This document shows positions 9,498 through 17,341 of a stretch of 64,000 bases of DNA, piece after piece; the stretch's first letter is position 1; each line of letters opens with the position of its first letter. The notes beneath the pieces were generated by a model, which was not told the DNA's origin, did not search any database, and saw only the letters and a program-made list of their open reading frames with translations. The DNA is from an uncultured Paludibaculum sp. (lineage in GTDB: Bacteria; Acidobacteriota; Terriglobia; Bryobacterales; Bryobacteraceae). The stretch is taken from NCBI RefSeq assembly GCF_963665245.1, contig NZ_OY762267.1:4639552-4703551 (forward strand). Reading direction: 5' to 3'. The position numbers and the translations under genes are program-made.

Positions 9498-10379
9498 ATG
9501 ATCATCGCGGAACTTCGGAATGTCAGGAAACGATTTGGCCCGGTAGCGGCGCTGGATGGCTTCGATCTCCAAATCGAACAGGGACAACTGCTGGCGCTGC
9601 TGGGGCGAAACGGCGCGGGCAAGACCACGGCCACCAAGCTGCTGCTGGGCCTGGCTTCGGCCGACGAAGGAGCGGCACGCGTCTTCGGCCACGACCCTCA
9701 CCAGCACGCCGGTCGCGTTCGCACCGGCACCATGCTACAGGCCGGACAGGTGCCCGAAACGCTGCGTGTGGCCGAGCACATCCAGCTCTTCTCCAGCTAT
9801 TACCCCAAGCCTCTGGCCGCCGGGGAAGCGATCCGGGCGGCTGGCCTGGAGGGCCTGGAACGGCGGATGTTCGGCTCTCTTTCCGGAGGCCAGCGCCAGC
9901 GGGTTCTGTTTGCCCTGGCCATCTGCGGCCGGCCCGATCTGCTGCTGCTGGACGAACCGACGGTCGGCCTGGATGTGGACAGCCGCCGCGGCCTGTGGAA
10001 ACATATCCGCCACTTCGTCGCGGGCGGAGGCAGCGTCCTGTTGACGACCCACTATCTGGAGGAGGCCGACGCGCTGGCGGACCATGTAACCGTCATCGAC
10101 AAGGGGCGCCGCGTCGCCGAAGGCTCTCCGGCCGAGATCAAGCGCTCCATCTGCGCCCGCCGCATCTCCTGTATCACGGAGCTTGCGGACGACCGGCTGC
10201 GGTCTTTGGAAGGAGTGCAATCAGTGACCCGCGCCGGTGGACGCGTCACCCTTACCGCAGTCGACAGCGACACCGTGCTCCACAGATTGATCGCAGCCGA
10301 TCCCGGGGTTCGTGAAGTGGAGATCCAGGGCGCCGGCCTGGAAGAAGCGTTTCTTGCACTGACGGAGGTGGCCCAATGA
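9498..10379 (+). CDS. ABC-2 type exporter, ATP-binding subunit
   Basis: A 293-residue ATPase of the CcmA/multidrug family. Walker A is GRNGAGKTT (about residues 36-44), the signature is LSGGQRQR (about 128-135), and Walker B is LLLLDEPTVGLD with the H-loop in LLTTHYLEEAD. About 80 residues after the core form the C-terminal accessory region common in this family. Its stop overlaps the permease start (ATGA at 10376-10379), showing translational coupling. It energises the adjacent permease. The two genes that follow encode a DesK/LiaS-type kinase and its regulator, an arrangement typical of exporters induced by envelope stress or antimicrobial compounds. The cargo is unknown. Confidence 0.92.
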   Translation: MIIAELRNVRKRFGPVAALDGFDLQIEQGQLLALLGRNGAGKTTATKLLLGLASADEGAARVFGHDPHQHAGRVRTGTMLQAGQVPETLRVAEHIQLFSSYYPKPLAAGEAIRAAGLEGLERRMFGSLSGGQRQRVLFALAICGRPDLLLLDEPTVGLDVDSRRGLWKHIRHFVAGGGSVLLTTHYLEEADALADHVTVIDKGRRVAEGSPAEIKRSICARRISCITELADDRLRSLEGVQSVTRAGGRVTLTAVDSDTVLHRLIAADPGVREVEIQGAGLEEAFLALTEVAQ

Positions 10380-11116
10380 ACACCTACTGGCTGGAAGCCA
10401 AATTCCAATTCCTGTCCCTGCTGCGCACGCCGCGATTCGCTGTACCCACGCTGCTGCTGCCGCCGCTGTTCTACTTGTTTTTCGGCATCCTCATGAACAC
10501 CGGCCACGTCCCGCCGGTGAGCATGGCGCAGTCGGTTCTCATCGGCTACGCCGTGTTCGGGGCGCTCGCTGCCTCGATGTGGGGCGTAGCCGTCACGCTC
10601 GCCAACGAGCGCAATCTCGGTTGGCTGGAGGTGAAGCGCGCCAGCCCCATGCCGTTGGGCTCGTACTTTGCGTCCAAGATTGCCGCTGCCATGGCCTTTT
10701 CGCTCACGATTCTGCTGCTGCTCGGGCTGCTGGCCCAGTATCTGGGGCATGTCGGGCTTAGCGCCGCACAGTGGCTTCAACTTGCCATCTGCGTACTGGT
10801 AGCCAGCATCCCTTTGTGCGGCATGGGCCTGCTGGTAGGTACTCTCACCAGCGCCAGTGCGACACCGGCGGTGGTCAACCTGATTAGCATGCCCATGGCC
10901 ATCTGCTCGGGCCTGTGGATCCCTATCGACTTTCTGCCCGCCGAGATGCAGCAGGCAGCCATGTTCCTGCCCACCTATCATGCCTTGCAGATCGGTCGTA
11001 CAATCGTGGGCAGACGCGCCGCGTGGCCCGTCGAGTGGCATTTGGCGGTCCTGCTGGGTTTCGCGTTGCTGTTCCTCGCTCTCACCGCCGGAGCGTGGCG
11101 CCGCCAGCGTCAGTAA
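10376..11116 (+). CDS. ABC-2 type exporter, membrane permease subunit
   Basis: A 246-residue integral membrane protein with about six hydrophobic spans, including LLLPPLFYLFFGI, AFSLTILLLLGLLAQYL and AVLLGFALLFLALTAG. It matches the ABC-2 permease fold in size and in the ICSGLWIPIDFLP segment before the last span. It overlaps the ATPase gene by four bases and is followed after 6 bp by the histidine kinase gene, so all four genes probably form one transcript. It should work as a homodimer with the ATPase. The substrate is unknown. Confidence 0.9.
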   Translation: MNTYWLEAKFQFLSLLRTPRFAVPTLLLPPLFYLFFGILMNTGHVPPVSMAQSVLIGYAVFGALAASMWGVAVTLANERNLGWLEVKRASPMPLGSYFASKIAAAMAFSLTILLLLGLLAQYLGHVGLSAAQWLQLAICVLVASIPLCGMGLLVGTLTSASATPAVVNLISMPMAICSGLWIPIDFLPAEMQQAAMFLPTYHALQIGRTIVGRRAAWPVEWHLAVLLGFALLFLALTAGAWRRQRQ

Positions 11117-11122
11117 CGAACG

Positions 11123-12211
11123 ATGTTCAGGTCACTCAAACCGCCGTTTCTCCCGCCGGACTCCCCGGAGGGGTGGATGCCTTACCTGTGGCTGGTTTAC
11201 TCACTGCCCTTCCTGTTGACTCCGGCCTTCGGGGGCAATGGCTTGTGGGATTGGATCACCACCCTCTCGGCCTATGCCGTTTTCCTGGCCGCCTATTTCC
11301 GCGGCTACTGGGTGCGCGGCTGGCAGTTGCCCGCCATCATCGGCGTGTTCTGCCTGTTGGCCATCGTGTTCGCCAAAGGCAATTCGTCGGCGTTGGTATT
11401 CTTCGTTTACGCTGCATCGTTCACGCCGGAATTGGGGGAACCCCGCAAGGGCTGGCTGGGTCTGGGCCTCGTGATGGCCATCGAGCTGGCAACCGTCACA
11501 CTGCTCGGGATGCACTGGCATCGATGGTTGGCCCCGGCCATATTCACTCCCCTGGTTGGGTTGATGGTAATGCACTACTCCCAGCGGCGGCGGCTGACTT
11601 TGCGCCTGCTGCAGACGCAGGGCGAATTGGCGCGGATGGCCCAGATTGCCGAGCGGGAACGCATTGCGCGCGATCTGCACGATCTGCTGGGCCACACCCT
11701 ATCGGTGATCGTGCTCAAGTCCGAACTGGCCTCGCGGGTGGCCGAAAGCGACACACGGCGGGCGATCGACGAGATTCGTGACGTCGAACGGATTTCGCGG
11801 GAAGCGCTGGCCGAAGTGCGCGCGGCTGTTCGCGGCTACCGTTCGGCGGGCCTGGCCGCGGAGGTGGAGAGTGCGCGGCAGGCGTTGCGATCGGCCGGTA
11901 TCGAACTGGAGTGTGATCTGGGCAGCGGCCCCCTGCCGGCGGCTCAGGAAGGCGTGCTGGCGATGGCTATCCGCGAAGCCTGTACCAACGTCGTGCGCCA
12001 CGCTAAGGCGACCCGATGCCGCCTAGCCTTGCGGCGCGGCCCCTGCCAATACGAACTGGAGATCGCCGACGACGGCCAGGGCGGCACGCCGCGCGAGGGT
12101 GCCGGCCTCAGCGGCATGCGCGAACGGGTGGAGGCGTTGGGAGGTACTTTGGAACACGACGGATCCAGCGGCATGCGACTGCTGCTCCGCTTACCGTTGG
12201 AGGCAGCTTGA
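11123..12211 (+). CDS. DesK/LiaS-type sensor histidine kinase
   Basis: A 362-residue kinase. Four or five membrane spans occupy residues about 20-150 with little periplasmic loop, so it probably senses within the membrane. A short coiled linker leads to the HisKA_3 dimerisation domain with H186 in RERIARDLHDLLGHTLS. The HATPase domain follows, with the N box in AIREACTNVVRHAKA, ADDGQGG, and the terminal LSGMRERVEALGGTL. It lies 6 bp after the exporter permease and overlaps the response regulator start. By analogy with such operons it senses an exporter substrate or membrane damage. Confidence 0.92.
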   Translation: MFRSLKPPFLPPDSPEGWMPYLWLVYSLPFLLTPAFGGNGLWDWITTLSAYAVFLAAYFRGYWVRGWQLPAIIGVFCLLAIVFAKGNSSALVFFVYAASFTPELGEPRKGWLGLGLVMAIELATVTLLGMHWHRWLAPAIFTPLVGLMVMHYSQRRRLTLRLLQTQGELARMAQIAERERIARDLHDLLGHTLSVIVLKSELASRVAESDTRRAIDEIRDVERISREALAEVRAAVRGYRSAGLAAEVESARQALRSAGIELECDLGSGPLPAAQEGVLAMAIREACTNVVRHAKATRCRLALRRGPCQYELEIADDGQGGTPREGAGLSGMRERVEALGGTLEHDGSSGMRLLLRLPLEAA

Positions 12212-12813
12212 CGATTCGGGTGCTGATCGCCGAAGACCAGGCTATGGTGCTGGGCGCTCTAGCCGCGCTGCTTTCTACTGAGCACGATCTGGAAGTTACC
12301 GGACAGGCGCGCGACGGCGTCGAAGCCTTGTCGCTGCTGGATGGCGCCCGGCCCGACGTCGTGCTGGCCGACATCGAGATGCCGAACATGACCGGGCTGG
12401 AACTGGCCGCCGAAGTCCGGCGGCAGAAGCGCGCGGCGAAGGTGATCATCCTGACGACCTTTGCGCGACCAGGCTACCTGCGCCGGGCATTGGAGGCCGG
12501 CGTCACCGGGTATCTGTTGAAGGACTCGCCGGCCGCGACATTGGCGGACGCCATCCGCCGCGTGCATGCGGGCGGCCGAGCCATTGATCCCGAACTGGCG
12601 GCCGAAGCCTGGACCGAACCGGATGTGCTCACCGAGCGTGAACGGCAGGTATTGCGGTTGGCGGGCGAAGGGGCCACGTCCTCGGACATTGCCTACAAGC
12701 TGAGCCTATCCGAGGGCACGGTACGCAACTATCTCTCCGAAGCCATCAGTAAGTTGGGCGCGGCTAATCGCGTCGACGCGGCGCGCATCGCCCGGCAGCG
12801 CGGCTGGCTGTGA
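12208..12813 (+). CDS. NarL/DesR-family response regulator
   Basis: A 201-residue regulator. The start is taken as TTG 12208, which overlaps the kinase stop (TTGA), has a GGAGG 5 nt upstream and begins exactly at the receiver (TIRVLIAEDQ). The longer open frame back to 12016 lies inside the kinase gene and adds no domain. The receiver has E9-D10 and phospho-acceptor D55 in VVLADIEMPN; the conserved lysine is in GYLLKDSPAA. The C-terminal LuxR helix-turn-helix contains LTERERQVLRLAGEGATSS. It is the cognate partner of the upstream kinase and probably autoregulates the exporter operon. Confidence 0.92.
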   Translation: MTIRVLIAEDQAMVLGALAALLSTEHDLEVTGQARDGVEALSLLDGARPDVVLADIEMPNMTGLELAAEVRRQKRAAKVIILTTFARPGYLRRALEAGVTGYLLKDSPAATLADAIRRVHAGGRAIDPELAAEAWTEPDVLTERERQVLRLAGEGATSSDIAYKLSLSEGTVRNYLSEAISKLGAANRVDAARIARQRGWL

Positions 12814-12858
12814 CATTGCGGGACCTGATACGTCAGAGGTGCTCGTTGGAAGCTGGCT

Positions 12859-13326
12859 CTATTGTTTCAGGATGGCGCCAAAGTAGACCGCGGCTAGCGA
12901 TGTGTTGAGCAGGTGTAAAATCGGCTGCCACTCGGCGGCACCGGGCAACGCCGCTACCACCATCAGGGGGCCCTCCACCGGCGCAACCACCTCGGGATCG
13001 AAATTGAGGCTCTGCTGCAGGCCGGCCAGTACACCTTGTCCGGCTTCGTTGAACGGATCGCTCGCCATCACGGCCAAGGTGGCCGCCTGGCCCGACTCGT
13101 GGAAGGTCGCGAACGCAACGCCGCCGGTCGCCGAAGCCCACTCCAACTCGATGGATCCACGCTTCAGGAATGGCACGGCGGCGCGGAACTGGGCCGGCAT
13201 GGTCGACAGGAACTCACGCATGAGACGCACGACCTTCTCTGCCTGCTCCAATGTGGGCACCGTATCGAAGGACCCTTGTTCGACTCGTCCGTCTTCGACA
13301 TTCACCACCCGGACCTCAAAGATCAT
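12859..13326 (-). CDS. Conserved-looking hypothetical protein, 155 residues
   Basis: I do not recognise a family. It begins MIFEVRVVNVEDGRVEQG and its start overlaps the M3 peptidase stop by four bases (13323-13326), so it is translationally coupled to that gene. There is no signal peptide, strong membrane span or cysteine motif. The predicted fold is mixed alpha/beta, with a hydrophobic central strand (GGVAFATFHESGQAATLAVMA) and a hydrophobic C-terminus. Codon use matches its neighbours. Tight coupling to the oligopeptidase suggests a small accessory or protein-binding role, but this is only positional inference. Confidence 0.65.
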   Translation of the reverse strand: MIFEVRVVNVEDGRVEQGSFDTVPTLEQAEKVVRLMREFLSTMPAQFRAAVPFLKRGSIELEWASATGGVAFATFHESGQAATLAVMASDPFNEAGQGVLAGLQQSLNFDPEVVAPVEGPLMVVAALPGAAEWQPILHLLNTSLAAVYFGAILKQ

Positions 13327-15350
13327 GCGAGGCCCAGCCTCGTGAGAAGGGCGCCGGGATCGGGATCGCGGCCCATGAAGCCGCGGAACAATACGGCTGG
13401 ATCCTCACTGTCGCCGCGCGACAGGATGTTGTCCCGGAATGCCCGGCCCGTCTCCCGGGAGAACAATCCCTCTTTCTTGAAGCGCGTGAACGCGTCCGCG
13501 TCCAGCACCTCCGCCCATTTATAGCTGTAGTAGCCCGCGCCATAGCCTGTCGGGTCAGCGAAGAGATGCGTGAACCCGGCCAGCATGGCGTAGTCCTCAG
13601 GAAACGGCGCGGGCGCGAAAGCGGCCAGCAGGCGATTGCCATATTTTACGGGGTCGCCATCGGTCGCGGGATCGTAATCGATGTGCAGCGCCAGGTCCAC
13701 GGTGGCGAAGCCGAGTTGGCGCATCTGGGCATTGGCCGCGCGGAACGTGCGGGCGGCCCGCATCTTTTCCAGAAGCGCGTCCGGAATCGTCTCGCCGGTC
13801 TGCCAGTGCCGCGCGAACATGTCGAGCGATTCCCGCTCCCAACACCAGTTCTCCATGATTTGGCTGGGTAGTTCGACAAAGTCCCAGGCCACATTCGTGC
13901 CGGACAGACTCTTCACTTCCACCCGGCTCAGGCTGTGGTGCAGCAGGTGCCCGAACTCGTGGAAGACGGTCTCCACTTCTCTATGTGTCAGCAGTGCGGG
14001 CGCTTCACCTAGCGGAGGAGTAACATTGCCGCACATGAGACCAATGTGTGGGCGCCACTCACTACCGGCCCAACTGCCTGTGAGAAAGGCGTCCATCCAG
14101 GCGCCGCCGCGCTTGGTGTCGCGCGGGAACCAGTCCGCGTAGAACGAACTCAACAACGAGCCGTCCTCGTCGCGAATCTCGTAGTACTTCACCTCCGGAT
14201 GCCACACCGGCACCTTCGGCCCTTCCACGACGGTGATGCCGTACAAGCGGTGCACCACATCGAACATGCCGGCGACCACCTTCTCCAATGAGAAGTAAGG
14301 CCGCAGATCTTCTTCCTCGAAGGCGTACTGCGACGCCCTCTGTTTCTCGGCGTAGTAGGCGATGTCCCATGGCTCCAGCGCAGTCACCGCACCGCTGGAG
14401 ACCTGCCCGGCAAATTGGCGCAGGGCCGCATTTTCAGTGTGGAACGCGGCCTCGGTCTTCGCCCGAAGATCGCGCACAAATGTCTGTGCATTCGCTCCAT
14501 TCTTGGCCATGCGCTCGACCAAATTGAAGTCGGCGAAGGTGGAAAAGCCCAACAGCCGCGCTTTCGCACGGCGCAGATCGAGGATCTTGGCGATCAACTC
14601 GCTGTTTGGCTCTGCTGCCCGGCGGCTATAGGCTCGGTAGAACTTCTCGCGAATCTCGCGGGCATCGAGATAGGTCATCACCGCAAGATAGCTGGGTGCC
14701 TGCAACGAGAAGCGCCAGCCCTGCTTGCCGCGCGCCTCGGCGGCTTGCCGAGCACCAGCCACGGCGGAGGCAGGCAGGCCGGCCAGCAGCGCTTCGTCCT
14801 CGATGTAGTATTCAAACGCGGCCGTCGCATCCAGAACGTTCTGGGCGAACTTCGTTGTGATCACCGCCAGTTCGATATCCAGGGCTTCCAGCTTACGCTT
14901 GCCCTCTTCATCCAACTCCGCGCCGTGACGCCGGAAGGCTTCCACCGTCTTCTTCAAAAATCGTGCCCGCACACCCTGCAACTGCTTTGCATCGTCGGTG
15001 GCCGCATAGGCCTGCAGTGCCTTCCACAAACCCTCGTGCAGCGGGATAGAGGAGTAGAACGCGCTCACCTCGGGCTGCACCGCGTTCCAGGCGGCTCGCA
15101 ACTCCGCGGTCATCACCACGCCCTCCAGATGGCGCACCACGCTGACGGCCACGTCCAGCGGCTCCGCGGCCATGTCGAGCGCGGCCAACGTATTCGCATA
15201 GGTCCGCGGACCCGGCGTCGCCGCCAGTTCGTCCAGTTGGGTGCGTGCCTGTTGGATGAGAGCCTCGATCGCCGGCTTCACATGCTCCGGGCGAACCGCG
15301 TCAAATGGGAGGGGCAGTCGAATGCCCAGCAGGGGGTTTGCTTCGCTCAC
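13323..15350 (-). CDS. M3-family zinc oligopeptidase (oligopeptidase A / Dcp type)
   Basis: A metallopeptidase of about 675 residues with the HEFGH zinc motif in ETVFHEFGHLLHHSL (around residue 465) and the downstream Glu-containing helix. It lacks a signal peptide and should degrade short peptides, such as signal-peptide remnants, in the cytoplasm. Start GTG 15350 was chosen because family members begin close to NPLL and PFDAVRPEHVKPAIEA. The longer frame to 15398 would overlap the divergent kinase gene. There is no Shine-Dalgarno, but a -10-like TATCCT lies 7 nt upstream, suggesting a leaderless message. It is followed by a coupled small gene of unknown function. Confidence 0.9.
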   Translation of the reverse strand: MSEANPLLGIRLPLPFDAVRPEHVKPAIEALIQQARTQLDELAATPGPRTYANTLAALDMAAEPLDVAVSVVRHLEGVVMTAELRAAWNAVQPEVSAFYSSIPLHEGLWKALQAYAATDDAKQLQGVRARFLKKTVEAFRRHGAELDEEGKRKLEALDIELAVITTKFAQNVLDATAAFEYYIEDEALLAGLPASAVAGARQAAEARGKQGWRFSLQAPSYLAVMTYLDAREIREKFYRAYSRRAAEPNSELIAKILDLRRAKARLLGFSTFADFNLVERMAKNGANAQTFVRDLRAKTEAAFHTENAALRQFAGQVSSGAVTALEPWDIAYYAEKQRASQYAFEEEDLRPYFSLEKVVAGMFDVVHRLYGITVVEGPKVPVWHPEVKYYEIRDEDGSLLSSFYADWFPRDTKRGGAWMDAFLTGSWAGSEWRPHIGLMCGNVTPPLGEAPALLTHREVETVFHEFGHLLHHSLSRVEVKSLSGTNVAWDFVELPSQIMENWCWERESLDMFARHWQTGETIPDALLEKMRAARTFRAANAQMRQLGFATVDLALHIDYDPATDGDPVKYGNRLLAAFAPAPFPEDYAMLAGFTHLFADPTGYGAGYYSYKWAEVLDADAFTRFKKEGLFSRETGRAFRDNILSRGDSEDPAVLFRGFMGRDPDPGALLTRLGLA

Positions 15351-15356
15351 ATACAC

Positions 15357-15363
15357 TAGGATA
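15357..15363. promoter_or_regulatory. Candidate bidirectional -10 element (TAGGATA)
   Basis: In the 18-bp gap between two divergent starts, the plus strand reads TAGGAT (15357-15362), 6 nt before ATG 15369. The minus strand reads TATCCT (15363-15358), 7 nt before GTG 15350. Both spacings suit leaderless transcription. Confidence 0.5.
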
Positions 15364-15368
15364 GCGAT

Positions 15369-16694
15369 ATGCCGGCGCGGACACCCACTGTCATCCAATT
15401 GGTCGGCCTCGGCGTCACGCTGGGGGCAGTGGCCGTCTTTTCCATCTTCACGCTGCGCCAGCTAGACGGCCTGCGCCGCCTGGAATCCGACAGCGTCGAC
15501 CGCAGCCGCCGCGACTCTCTGCAACTCATTCGCATTCAGAACAACCTCACCCAGCTCGGCCTGGCCCTGCGCGACATGGCCGAGGGCGCCGAACCCTACC
15601 CGCTCACCGGCTACAAGCCCGAGTTCGACCGCATGCGCGGAGACCTCCAGGACGCCCTTTCCGTCGAGGCGCAACTGATGCCCGCCACCCGAACGCCCGC
15701 CCAGCAGCAGATGCTCAACAGCGCCTTCGCCCGCTTCTGGGGCGAAGTGGACCACCTCTGGACCGTCGCCGCTCAAGGCCAAACCAACGAGGCCCGGACT
15801 CTCATCCGCACGCGCCTGGAGTCGGAACGCTCCACCATGACCACCGTCATCGCCCGGTTGCTGGTCCAGAACAGTGAGGCCGAGGGCGCCGCTGTCCAGC
15901 AGATCACCGAGATCTACAGCCGTGTGGAGAAGAACCTCTATGCGTTGCTGGCCGCAGTGGTGGCCGCCATCTCCATTACCAGCGTCCTTGTCATTCTCCA
16001 CGATCGCCGCGTCTTCGCCCAGCTCACGCGGCTCTCGGAAGAGCGCAAGGAGCTGGCCGGACAGGTGATCTCCGTGCAGGAGGACGTCTTCCGCAACCTT
16101 GCCCGCGAACTTCATGATGAGTTCGGCCAGGTCTTGACCGCGGTAGGCGTCATGCTGCAGCGCGTCGAGAAGAAACTACCCGAAGCGTCGAAACAGCGTG
16201 AAGACATTCACGAGGTGCGGGAGATTGCCAATCAAACGCTGGAACGGGTCCGCGGCATGTCGCAGATGCTGCATCCGCCGGTGCTCGACGACTATGGATT
16301 GGAGAACAGCATCGAGTGGTATCTGCGCCAGTTTGAGAAACAGACCGGATTTCAGGTCCACTATGAGAAGATCGGCATAGGTCCGTGGATCGGTGACACC
16401 GTGGCCATTCACGTCTACCGGATCCTGCAGGAGGCCCTGAACAACGTGGTGCGTCACTCTGGAACCAGCGAGGCGTGGGTCAACGTGGCCTATGCGCCCA
16501 CTTCGCTCAACCTGGAGGTGGAAGACCACGGAGCGGGGCTGGAAGCCAAGCCCGCCCGTAGGGGGCTGGGGCTAATCGGCATGCGTGAACGCGCCGAGTT
16601 ACTAGGCGGACAGATCGAGTTTCAAAGGCCGGCAGAGGGCGGAACCCGTGTGAAGCTGGTTATACCGCTGCCCGCGGGAGGTGTGCATGAGTGA
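15369..16694 (+). CDS. Membrane sensor histidine kinase (NarL/UhpB type, HisKA_3)
   Basis: A 441-residue kinase. The first membrane span begins almost at the start codon (residues about 8-28), a helical periplasmic domain runs to about 190 (resembling four-helix-bundle or CHASE3-like sensors), and the second span is about 191-210. The HisKA_3 domain has H249 in RNLARELHDEFGQVLTAV. The HATPase domain has HVYRILQEALNNVVRHSG, VEDHGAGLEAK and LGLIGMRERAELLGGQI. It overlaps the response regulator gene by 8 bp. It is divergent from the M3 peptidase with only 18 bp between starts. The stimulus is unknown. Confidence 0.92.
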   Translation: MPARTPTVIQLVGLGVTLGAVAVFSIFTLRQLDGLRRLESDSVDRSRRDSLQLIRIQNNLTQLGLALRDMAEGAEPYPLTGYKPEFDRMRGDLQDALSVEAQLMPATRTPAQQQMLNSAFARFWGEVDHLWTVAAQGQTNEARTLIRTRLESERSTMTTVIARLLVQNSEAEGAAVQQITEIYSRVEKNLYALLAAVVAAISITSVLVILHDRRVFAQLTRLSEERKELAGQVISVQEDVFRNLARELHDEFGQVLTAVGVMLQRVEKKLPEASKQREDIHEVREIANQTLERVRGMSQMLHPPVLDDYGLENSIEWYLRQFEKQTGFQVHYEKIGIGPWIGDTVAIHVYRILQEALNNVVRHSGTSEAWVNVAYAPTSLNLEVEDHGAGLEAKPARRGLGLIGMRERAELLGGQIEFQRPAEGGTRVKLVIPLPAGGVHE

Positions 16695-17334
16695 GGCGAT
16701 CACAGTTTTGCTCGCCGATGATCATTCCCTGGTGCGGAAGGGATTCCGGCGCATGCTGGAGGACGACGAAGGCGTCCAGGTGGTCGGAGAGGCCGCCAAT
16801 GGTCCGCAGGCCATCGAGATGGCACTGCGGCTGAAACCCGCCGTCATCGTGATGGACCTGGCCATGCCGGAGCTCGACGGCATTCAGGCCACCGCGCAGA
16901 TTCTCAAGCAGTTGCCCAAGACCGGAATCCTCATCCTGTCGATGTACTCCGAGGATACGTACGTCCGCAACGCCTTCGCTGCCGGGGCGCGCGGTTACCT
17001 GCTGAAGAACGCCCTCGAAGTCGATCTCCCCTATGCCATCAAGGAAGTGGCCGCCGGCCGCACCGTCATCGCGCCGGGTCTCAATCTGCCGACGCAGGAG
17101 CCGGACAGCGACGAAAGCAAGCTGACGCAGCGCGAACGCGAGGTGCTCCGCTACATCGTCCAGGGCAAGTCGAACAAGGAGATCGCCGGCATCCTTGGAC
17201 TGAGCGTCAACACCGTGAGCGTCCATCGAGCCAACCTGATGCAGGCGCTTGGCATCCACCGCACGGCGGACCTTGTTGTCTATGCCATCCGCAAAGGTCT
17301 GGTGGCGTTGCCTGAACCACCCGGGCCGGAGTGA
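16687..17334 (+). CDS. NarL-family response regulator
   Basis: A 215-residue regulator. ATG 16687 is preferred because GGGAGG lies about 6 nt before it and the receiver starts at once (MSEAITVLLADDHSLVRKGF). The acidic pair is D11-D12, the phospho-acceptor D57 is in VIVMDLAMPELDG, and the lysine is in GYLLKNAL. The LuxR helix-turn-helix includes LTQREREVLRYIVQGKSNK. It overlaps its kinase gene and is followed after 7 bp by the CRTAC1 gene, so the three probably form one operon and the CRTAC1 protein may be an output or a sensory partner. Confidence 0.93.
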   Translation: MSEAITVLLADDHSLVRKGFRRMLEDDEGVQVVGEAANGPQAIEMALRLKPAVIVMDLAMPELDGIQATAQILKQLPKTGILILSMYSEDTYVRNAFAAGARGYLLKNALEVDLPYAIKEVAAGRTVIAPGLNLPTQEPDSDESKLTQREREVLRYIVQGKSNKEIAGILGLSVNTVSVHRANLMQALGIHRTADLVVYAIRKGLVALPEPPGPE

Positions 17335-17341
17335 GGCCGCA

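Noticed and set aside
12016..12207. N-terminal extension of the DesR-type regulator
   Set aside because: Lies wholly within the kinase ATPase domain in another frame; TTG 12208 has a GGAGG and starts at the receiver domain.
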